Assembly: GCA_964466315.1 (NCBI GenBank)
Contig: CAYXNS010000078.1
Coordinates: forward strand, 1-5,078
Length of the DNA stretch: 5,078 nucleotides
Reading direction: 5' to 3'
Source of the DNA: SMWC01 sp964466315
Lineage (GTDB): Bacteria > Pseudomonadota > Gammaproteobacteria > Steroidobacterales > Rariloculaceae
This document shows, one piece after another, positions 1 through 4,466 of the stretch (positions are counted from its first letter, which is position 1; each line of letters begins with the position of its first letter). The translations under genes were made by a program, and so were the position numbers. Below the pieces are notes generated by a model. That model ran no database searches. It saw nothing but the letters and a program-made list of their open reading frames with translations, and was not told where the DNA came from.

Positions 1-933
1 GCTCAAGGCGTCGAAGGAATAGCGCAGATCGAAGCCGGCCAGCTGATTGCCGGGTTCGTTCTGTGGGTCGGCATTCTGACCCAGGTTGTCGCGTATGCCG
101 GTTAACAAATCGACGAAGATGTCGAAGTCGCAGCGACGCCCCTCACCGCACCACTGTGCCGTCCGCGAGAGGCCGATCTCGAGTTTCGGCAGTGGCCTGA
201 AACCGACACGCCAGCCGAAGAATCGCGCGTTCGGAGTACGCCGGCTCGATTCCATTTCGCCGAGGATGAGTTGCGTCGTCCAGGGCCCGACCCAGCGCAG
301 CCATCGGATCGACGTCGGGCGCGCCTCGCGCCTCTGCAGCGTAATTGCGGGAATCGGCCTGGCGTTGTTGGAGAGAATCATGCTGCCGTCCCAGCCGGGA
401 CCCCACCAGCGATCCGTGGCACTGGCAGCGAGGAACCAGTTTCCGAGTGCGATACCCATGTAGGAGCCATCGGCGCGCCACTCCTTGCCGTCGACAGGAT
501 CGGATACATATGTCGCCGTCAGGTCGACTGCGATCCGACCGCCCTCCCAGGCGAATCGTGCCGTGGCTTCGCCCGACTCTCGTGGTACGGACGCGAATCC
601 CCGGAGGCGTTCCGGTTCGTTGATTCCGCCTACGTGGAAGTCCAGGCTCGGAAAGGTGTGAGTTTCCCGGGATGGAAAGATGCGATCGAGCGCTCTGACG
701 GTTGCGGGATTTAGTGCCTCGACGTCGGCGTCGCCGACGTCGACCCCGGCGAGAAAGAGTGGCCAACCCGTAATCGGCGCGGTGATGATGCCTGCATCGG
801 CGAGTAGCTGAATGTCGTGACGCAGCCTCAAGTTTCCGGGCAACAGGAGTTCTGCGCTCGCAGGGGATACCAACAAGCTCATGAAAAAAGCGGCGCAATA
901 GGCCCAGGCCGGCCGAGGAGTGTCGAGTGTCAT
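1..933 (-). CDS. Capsule assembly Wzi-family outer-membrane protein (N-terminal part, 3' end outside window)
   Basis: Reading leftwards from an ATG at 933-931, 311 codons run without a stop to the window edge, so the C-terminus is missing; family members are usually about 450-500 residues. Residues 1-27 look like a Sec signal peptide: a hydrophobic core around CAAFFMSLLV and an ASA|E cleavage site. The mature part begins ELLLPGNLRLRHDIQLLADAG, as in many Wzi-family proteins. The clearest family signature is RWWGPGWDGSMILSNNARP at residues 175-193, followed by alternating short strands typical of a beta-barrel. In E. coli, Wzi is an 18-stranded outer-membrane lectin that anchors capsular polysaccharide; here the family is clear but attachment of capsule is inferred, because no capsule genes are visible. 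A purine-rich AGAAG lies 5-9 nt before the ATG. The gene lies 142 bp downstream of a broken TonB-receptor gene on the same strand. Confidence 0.88.
   Translation of the reverse strand, partial: MTLDTPRPAWAYCAAFFMSLLVSPASAELLLPGNLRLRHDIQLLADAGIITAPITGWPLFLAGVDVGDADVEALNPATVRALDRIFPSRETHTFPSLDFHVGGINEPERLRGFASVPRESGEATARFAWEGGRIAVDLTATYVSDPVDGKEWRADGSYMGIALGNWFLAASATDRWWGPGWDGSMILSNNARPIPAITLQRREARPTSIRWLRWVGPWTTQLILGEMESSRRTPNARFFGWRVGFRPLPKLEIGLSRTAQWCGEGRRCDFDIFVDLLTGIRDNLGQNADPQNEPGNQLAGFDLRYSFDALS
719..743. repeat. 25-bp perfect odd palindrome inside the Wzi-family gene
   Basis: Two 12-bp arms (719-730 and 732-743) are exact reverse complements around a single T at 731. It lies in the codons for VDVGDADVE, where alternating GAC, GTC, GGC and GCC codons readily produce symmetry, so it may be a codon-composition accident. 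No function is claimed. Confidence 0.5.
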
Positions 934-952
934 AATTCTTCTGGCAAGAAAG

Positions 953-968
953 CGGCACCAATGTGCCG
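953..968. repeat. Short hairpin in the leader of the Wzi-family gene
   Basis: CGGCAC (953-958) and GTGCCG (963-968) form a perfect 6-bp stem with a 4-nt loop CAAT, located 20-35 nt before the Wzi-family start codon. On the minus strand it is followed by CTTTCTT rather than a clean U-run, so it is a weak candidate for a terminator of the receptor remnant or a leader structure. The rest of the 934-1075 gap holds no recognisable gene, and I found no convincing sigma-70 promoter there. Confidence 0.35.
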
Positions 969-1075
969 ACCTTTGATGCACCGCGCAAGTATGCTTGGCT
1001 CTTATCTGGGGGCGTCCAACAATGGGGCCGGGTCCCTTTTCCCGATGGAAAAGCAACCCAGCCCCATTTTTCGTC

Positions 1076-1541
1076 CTACCAGAAAGAATACAAAGCCCGC
1101 GCGTAGAGCAGCCGGCCGCGGGGGCCGTGAACCTTGGAATCGTAACCGCCGTTGGTGGCGACACGCGGCGGAGCCTTATCGAAGAGATTGGTCGCGCCCA
1201 CGCCGAGCCCCCGCAGGTTGACGTTCGTGGTCCCCGTGCTGAGATTCTGAATGAATGCGTCCGGGTTGTTCTGCGACCTGGTATTGATCGTCAGTCTTTC
1301 GATAACGTCGTTGATCTCGTTTACGCTAGAGCGTGACCAGCTCTTTCCGGTCGATGATACGCAGCGGCGCGAGCGCATCCTCTTCCGTCAGGCGGCCGAG
1401 GTAGGAGCCCGTCACCACGACTTCCTCGAGTATGCCGGTCGCAACAGACTGAAGATCTTGCGGGTATGCCGATCCCGTGTGTATCGCGATACCTAAAGCC
1501 GCGCAGCATTGCAGAGTTCCCTTCATGGTCATCGTTGCCAC
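1076..1541 (-). pseudogene. TonB-dependent receptor remnant: frameshift plus large internal deletion
   Basis: Two frames on the minus strand carry successive pieces of one outer-membrane TonB-dependent receptor. The first frame (possible starts GTG 1541, ATG 1532, ATG 1526; stop TAG at 1328-1326) gives a signal-peptide-like start, then LEEVVVTGSYLGRL and LRIIDRKEL, the TonB-box/early-plug pattern. The plug continues in the next frame from about 1340: INDVIERLTINTRSQNNPDA, then NVNLRGLGVGAT. Removing one base near the TAG would restore continuity. After GVGAT (about 1190) the sequence jumps directly to NLFDKAPP, followed by YDSKVHGPRGRLLYARALYS and a final FW, which is the extreme C-terminus of the barrel. 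Intact receptors of this class have about 800-1000 residues, so most of the plug and barrel is absent. It cannot form a functional transporter. The upstream end is divergent to ddl, and the downstream neighbour on the same strand is the Wzi-family gene. Confidence 0.85.
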
Positions 1542-1633
1542 GCACTCACGAGAGCGCTGTAGCGAGTCGACAAGATTCCTCCCGTGTTCAATCTCGGGGC
1601 TCCTACCAGTTTCGGTCGTGTGAATTCGGAGCC

Positions 1634-1662
1634 GTGGTTACACTCCGTGCTTCGAGTACAAT
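1634..1662 (+). promoter_or_regulatory. Possible sigma-70 promoter for ddl
   Basis: TACAAT at 1657-1662 matches five of six positions of the -10 consensus and lies 29 nt before the ddl start codon. With a 17-nt spacer the -35 position is GTGGTT (1634-1639), which is a poor match, so activity would rest mainly on the -10 element. The predicted transcript start near 1669 would give a leader of about 23 nt holding the ribosome site. Confidence 0.35.
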
Positions 1663-1681
1663 CCGACGCGATCGATTCCCC

Positions 1682-1686
1682 GGAGG
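1682..1686 (+). promoter_or_regulatory. Ribosome binding site that fixes the GTG start of ddl
   Basis: GGAGG lies 5 nt before the GTG at 1692. The reading frame stays open upstream to an ATG at 1584, but the 36 extra residues do not resemble any Ddl N-terminus, and the family begins at (M)KIAVLFGG. Together these decide for the GTG start. Confidence 0.8.
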
Positions 1687-1691
1687 TGTCC

Positions 1692-2702
1692 GTGAAAATT
1701 GCCGTGCTATTCGGCGGTACCAGCAGCGAGCGCGATGTCTCTGTCGCGAGCGGCTCGCAGGTCATCGGCGCGCTGCGCTCGGTAGGCCACGAGGTCGTCG
1801 CCGTCGACGCGAGCCGCGGAGTACTACGTCAGCAGGACGAACGCGAGGTCCTGAGCGAGCATATCGATCGGCTGCCACCCGACGAGCTGGCAGGCCCCGA
1901 GCCGGAGCTGGCTGTGATCCTGTCTGATCCCACGCTCGAGGGCACGGAGGTAATCTTTCTCGCCATGCACGGCGGCAGCGGCGAGGACGGCACGGTCCAA
2001 GGCATCTTAGAGCTCACCGGTATCCCCTATACGGGCAGCGACTCGAGGGGCAGCGCGCTCGCCATGGACAAAGACGCCGCCAAGCGCTTATTTCTAGCAG
2101 CCGGTGTCCGGACACCCGCCTGGTCGATGGCGCCAATGCGGTTGATGGATGTCGAGAGCAAGTTCGGCTTTCCCGTCATCGTGAAGCCGAACGGTCAGGG
2201 TTCGACCGTGGGACTCAGTTTTGTCGCTGGCCCCGCCGAGCTACAGGGTGCGATCGATCTTGCCGCCGGCTTTGATGAGCGCGTCATGGTGGAGCAATAC
2301 ATCCCGGGACGCGAACTCACGGTGGGGATTTTCGATGGCGTCGCGCTGGCCGCAGGCGAGATCATTCCCGCGACGGGTGACATCTTCGATTACACAGCCA
2401 AGTATCAGGCCGACGCTGCGCAGGAGATTTTTCCTGCGGATCTTACCGAGCGCGAGACCGAACAAGTCTGCGAACTCGCGTTGACGGCGCATAGAGCGCT
2501 GCAACTCGCGAGCTACAGCCGCGTGGATTTCCGCATGGATCCGGACGGCGGATTCTGGTGCCTCGAGGCGAACACGCTGCCGGGTATGACGGCGGGCAGC
2601 CTGCTGCCGAAGTCGGCGGGTGCGGTCGGTATCGCCTTTCCCGACCTCTGTGAGCGGATCGCACTAGGCGCGAGCGCGAAGAACCCCGATACCGAAAGCT
2701 AG
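1692..2702 (+). CDS. ddl: D-alanine--D-alanine ligase
   Basis: 336 residues from a GTG start. The enzyme joins two D-alanines using ATP in the cytoplasm, supplying the dipeptide that MurF adds to the peptidoglycan precursor. It is an ATP-grasp protein with the expected order of motifs: AVLFGGTSSERDVSVASG (residues 4-21), MHGGSGEDGTVQG (92-104), IPYTGS...AMDKDAAKRLF (111-134), VIVKPNGQGSTVGLS (162-176), MVEQYIPGREL (199-209), the active-site loop IFDYTAKY (231-238), and the metal/substrate segment LEANTLPGMTAGSLLPKSA (291-309). Length and all signature motifs are normal, so it is probably active. It stands alone rather than inside a murC-ftsQ cluster, so it may be a second, DdlA-like copy; the window cannot show this. 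Its last 12 codons and stop overlap the convergent DUF423 gene by 39 bp. Confidence 0.95.
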   Translation: MKIAVLFGGTSSERDVSVASGSQVIGALRSVGHEVVAVDASRGVLRQQDEREVLSEHIDRLPPDELAGPEPELAVILSDPTLEGTEVIFLAMHGGSGEDGTVQGILELTGIPYTGSDSRGSALAMDKDAAKRLFLAAGVRTPAWSMAPMRLMDVESKFGFPVIVKPNGQGSTVGLSFVAGPAELQGAIDLAAGFDERVMVEQYIPGRELTVGIFDGVALAAGEIIPATGDIFDYTAKYQADAAQEIFPADLTERETEQVCELALTAHRALQLASYSRVDFRMDPDGGFWCLEANTLPGMTAGSLLPKSAGAVGIAFPDLCERIALGASAKNPDTES

Positions 2703-3050
2703 CCATCCGAGCATGAAGGCCGTCCCGCCGATTGGCGCAAGCGAACCGATGCTTGCCGGGGCGCCGAACGCCGTCGCATAGATACTGCCACAGAACAGGA
2801 TCATGCCGGCCAGGAGCAGCCAACCGGAGGCTGCGATGAACTTCGAGTCTGGGAAATGCCACGCGACGAGCGTCGTCACGATCAACCCGAGACCGTGATA
2901 GAACTGATACTCCATGGCCGTCGCATAAGACTCCCAAGCGGTCGGGGTTAGATTTCCGCGCAGGCCGTGGGTGCCGTAGGCGCCCAGTGCCGTCGCGAGA
3001 AGCAGCGTGATTGCCGCTGCACACAGCAAAATGCGGTGCGTGTTCGTCAT
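2664..3050 (-). CDS. DUF423-family small inner-membrane protein (YgdD-like)
   Basis: 128 residues from an ATG at 3050-3048. Four hydrophobic segments are visible at about residues 7-25, 50-66, 73-93 and 104-124, so it is an integral inner-membrane protein. Family signatures are LGAYGTHGL (22-30), MEYQFYHGLGL (46-56), GMILFCGSIY (82-91) and PIGGTAFMLGW (106-116). The family is widespread in proteobacteria and has no established biochemical role, so no function is assigned. The frame stays open upstream, but those extra codons run into the tRNA 3' exon and the intron, so the ATG at 3050 is chosen; its ribosome site is weak (AAGAAA). It begins 59 nt after the encoded CCA of the split tRNA on the same strand, with no clear promoter or terminator between, so co-transcription is plausible. 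The 3' end overlaps ddl by 39 bp in convergent orientation. Confidence 0.9.
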   Translation of the reverse strand: MTNTHRILLCAAAITLLLATALGAYGTHGLRGNLTPTAWESYATAMEYQFYHGLGLIVTTLVAWHFPDSKFIAASGWLLLAGMILFCGSIYATAFGAPASIGSLAPIGGTAFMLGWLAFGIGVLRARA

Positions 3051-3109
3051 CGGGATTTCTTGATCTGCATTTACGTTGCGTGCGTCCAGCGAAGCCTCGG
3101 GAGAAAGCC

Positions 3110-3421
3110 TGGTGGGCCCGGTAGGACTCGAACCTACGACCAAGGGATTCGCTCTATCCCGTCGTTTCCGGCGGGAGCGGACTATCTCTTCACCCACAAG
3201 TTGCCTTGCTAGGGTGCGGGACGCTCTAGCCTGTCATTAAGAGCACTCGAGCTCTCAGGTAGTCTCTGCACCTTCCGGCGGTGTACCGCCGGCTTGGCTC
3301 AGGGTCGCCGGCGAATCTTCGCTACGGGTTCCCTGAATTCATCCCGTCCACTTCGCGTCTTTCGGCGCGAAGGCACCATACTTGATGAGTCCCCTGCTCT
3401 AACCAACTGAGCTACGGGCCC
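3110..3421 (-). tRNA. tRNA-Ile(CAU), interrupted by a group I intron
   Basis: The 5' exon (3421-3385, 37 nt) and 3' exon (3149-3110, 40 nt) join to a 77-nt tRNA with encoded CCA. The acceptor GGGCCCG/CGGGCCC pairs at all seven positions; D-stem GCTC/GAGC, anticodon stem GGGGA/TCCCT, loop CTCATAA and T-arm GTAGG-TTCGAGT-CCTAC are all regular; the discriminator is A. The anticodon reads CAT. The segment GACTCATAATCCCTTGGTCG closely follows E. coli ileX rather than elongator tRNA-Met, and C4-G69 and C5-G68 also match the Ile type. In this class TilS converts C34 to lysidine so that it reads AUA as isoleucine. Such genes are often mislabelled tRNA-Met. The intron sits directly after anticodon base 36, so an unspliced transcript cannot function. 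A tRNA finder not expecting introns may miss this gene or report broken halves. Confidence 0.95.
3150..3384 (-). ncRNA. Group I self-splicing intron (IC3-like, 235 nt) in the anticodon loop of tRNA-Ile(CAU)
   Basis: Intron numbering i equals 3385 minus window position. The 5' exon ends CAU; after an 8-nt loop (CAAGTATG) comes the guide GUG (i9-11), giving a U.G pair at the splice site. The intron ends in omega-G (i235) before AATCCC. Pairings found: P2 CTTCGCG/CGCGAAG (13-19/28-34), P3 GGACG/CGTCC (36-40/162-166), P4 TCAGGG/CCCTGA (49-54/81-86), P5 CCG/CGG plus GCGA/TCGC, P6 GCC/GGT with P6a CCGGCGG/CCGCCGG (93-99/104-110), P7 GACTA/TAGTC (121-125/201-205), P8 CACCC/GGGTG (169-173/190-194) with inner CAAG-GCAA-CTTG, and P9 CCCG/CGGG (210-213/224-227) capped by GAAA. 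The insertion site, guide, AAGGTGcAGAGACTA and aTAGTCC segments are those of the Azoarcus tRNA-Ile intron. An extra hairpin (126-155) separates P7 from P3. No endonuclease is encoded. Two exogenous-guanosine transesterifications are expected. Confidence 0.95.
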
Positions 3422-3431
3422 AGGCGTGGCT

Positions 3432-3440
3432 ATGTTACCA
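3432..3440 (-). promoter_or_regulatory. Possible extended -10 element for the split tRNA gene
   Basis: On the minus strand the bases read TGG-TAACAT, an extended -10 form (TGn plus a 4/6 hexamer), ending 10 nt before the first tRNA base, so the transcript would carry a leader of only a few nucleotides. No convincing -35 box is found at 16-18 nt spacing, so this stays tentative. Confidence 0.35.
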
Positions 3441-3448
3441 TCGTCCTG

Positions 3449-3460
3449 CGCCGGCCGGCG
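3449..3460. repeat. 12-bp perfect palindrome between the divergent tRNA and glutamate-synthase-like genes
   Basis: CGCCGGCCGGCG is a perfect palindrome at the centre of the 135-bp divergent intergenic region (3422-3556), upstream of both genes. It could be an operator, but pure G/C palindromes of this size are common in GC-rich DNA. Apart from the tentative tRNA promoter and the ribosome site of the next gene, I see nothing else in this gap. Confidence 0.3.
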
Positions 3461-3556
3461 TGCCATGAGTACAGCCGCAGTAATCTTTGCCGGCTGCGCA
3501 CGGTCCTCGACTCATAGATACTCTCTGCAAGCACTAACGACGGGAGCGCGTTCGCT

Positions 3557-4456
3557 ATGGTCGATCAAGCGATTCAGGTCATCAGTTTCTTGGCCTACCT
3601 CTTTATTCTTGCCATAGGGGTCGGCTTTCTCGTCGTATCGATTCTGTTCGTTCGGGACGTTACTCAGACCCGGAATGCGGTACGCTGGAACTTTCCGGTT
3701 ATCGGCCGCTTCCGTTCCCTGTTCGATCGGCTCGGCGAATTCTTCCGCCAATACTTCTTCGCGATAGACCGCGAAGAGTTACCGTTCAATCGCGCTGAGC
3801 GGACCTGGGTTGATCGCGCCGCCAAGGATGGTGACAGTACGGTCGCTTTCGACTCGACACGGGACCTCCGCCCCGTGGGCACGCTGACCTTCGTGAACTG
3901 CCCCTATCCCGTTCTCGAGCGGGATGTCGCGGAGCCCCGGCCCGTCACCGTCGGGCCACAGTGCCCCAATCCCTACACCACCACCTCGATCTTCAATATC
4001 TCCGGAATGAGCTTCGGGGCGATCTCAGAACCGGCCGTTCTGGCGTTGTCTGCGGGTACCCGCGACGCGGGCATCTGGATGAACACGGGCGAAGGCGCTC
4101 TCTCTCCTTATCATCTCGACGGCGGCACGGGCTTCGTCGTTTCGGCGCGCGGGTTCATGTTCGCGCTCGGTTGTATCCAGGCCCTGCAGTGCAATCGTAA
4201 TACCTGCCCAACGGGGATCACGACTCACAACAAGCGCTTGCAGAGAGGCCTGGTCCCTGCGAACAAAGCGGCCTGTGTGAGCCGGTACGCTGAGCGCATG
4301 GCCACGGAGATCGGGATCATCACGCACTCTTGCGGGGCCGAGGAACCGCGCGCACTGTGGCACAAACACTGCCGCGTCGTTATGGACACGGGGCAATCGG
4401 TTCCGTACGACGTACTCTTCCCGGACGTCTTTCCCCGGACGGACCGGGTGGCGTGA
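3557..4456 (+). CDS. FMN-binding glutamate synthase-family protein, internally deleted (probably non-functional)
   Basis: 299 codons from ATG 3557, with GGGAG 10 nt upstream. Residues 7-32 form one membrane segment. Residues 33-188 follow the membrane-anchored glutamate synthase-domain family: RDVTQTRNAVRWNFPVIGRF, RLGEFFRQYFFAIDREELPF, RDLRPVGT, then SIFNISGMSFGAISEPAV and WMNTGEGALSPYHLDGG. The next residues, FVVSARGFMFALGCIQALQC, belong near the C-terminus. The normal middle, about 240 residues holding the FMN/substrate-barrel motifs (KPGHGG-like, and GGTGAAP-like), is gone. Family members have about 500-540 residues. The C-terminal part keeps Cys206, Cys212 and Cys217 in the CX5CX4C spacing of the GltS 3Fe-4S cluster, plus CPTGITTH. 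The join is in frame, so a protein could be made, but it should lack flavin-dependent activity. Alternatives are a recent pseudogene or an assembly collapse. It converges on rpoD with 10 bp between the stops. Confidence 0.85.
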   Translation: MVDQAIQVISFLAYLFILAIGVGFLVVSILFVRDVTQTRNAVRWNFPVIGRFRSLFDRLGEFFRQYFFAIDREELPFNRAERTWVDRAAKDGDSTVAFDSTRDLRPVGTLTFVNCPYPVLERDVAEPRPVTVGPQCPNPYTTTSIFNISGMSFGAISEPAVLALSAGTRDAGIWMNTGEGALSPYHLDGGTGFVVSARGFMFALGCIQALQCNRNTCPTGITTHNKRLQRGLVPANKAACVSRYAERMATEIGIITHSCGAEEPRALWHKHCRVVMDTGQSVPYDVLFPDVFPRTDRVA

Positions 4457-4466
4457 TGTCGTGTGC

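Noticed and set aside
143..988. Long minus-strand open frame of 281 codons, rich in arginine
   Set aside because: It overlaps the Wzi-family gene in another frame. The Wzi frame has a signal peptide, a ribosome site and the WWGPGW...SNNARP signature; this frame has no recognisable motif.
934..1075. Promoter for the Wzi-family gene (TTGGAC...CATACT on the minus strand)
   Set aside because: The spacer is about 20 nt and the -35 matches only three positions, so it is not better than chance.
1584..1691. 36-codon upstream extension of ddl from ATG 1584
   Set aside because: The extension lacks similarity to Ddl N-termini, contains the likely promoter, and is bypassed by a GGAGG site placed 5 nt before GTG 1692.
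3051..3197. 49-codon upstream extension of the DUF423 gene
   Set aside because: It translates the 3' part of the intron and the tRNA 3' exon. The family starts at the ATG at 3050, directly before the first membrane helix.
3150..3384. A homing endonuclease or other protein inside the intron
   Set aside because: The intron is only 235 nt, its bases are accounted for by helices, and no frame with a credible start or motif is present.
3110..3421. Reading the tRNA as elongator tRNA-Met(CAU)
   Set aside because: The anticodon arm and variable region (GACTCATAATCCCTTGGTCG) and C4-G69/C5-G68 match tRNA-Ile2 types such as ileX; elongator Met has a different anticodon stem. Final proof would need covariance scoring.
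3512..3751. Minus-strand 79-codon open frame across the start of the glutamate synthase-like gene
   Set aside because: It is antisense to a well-recognised coding frame and shows no motif or ribosome site of its own.
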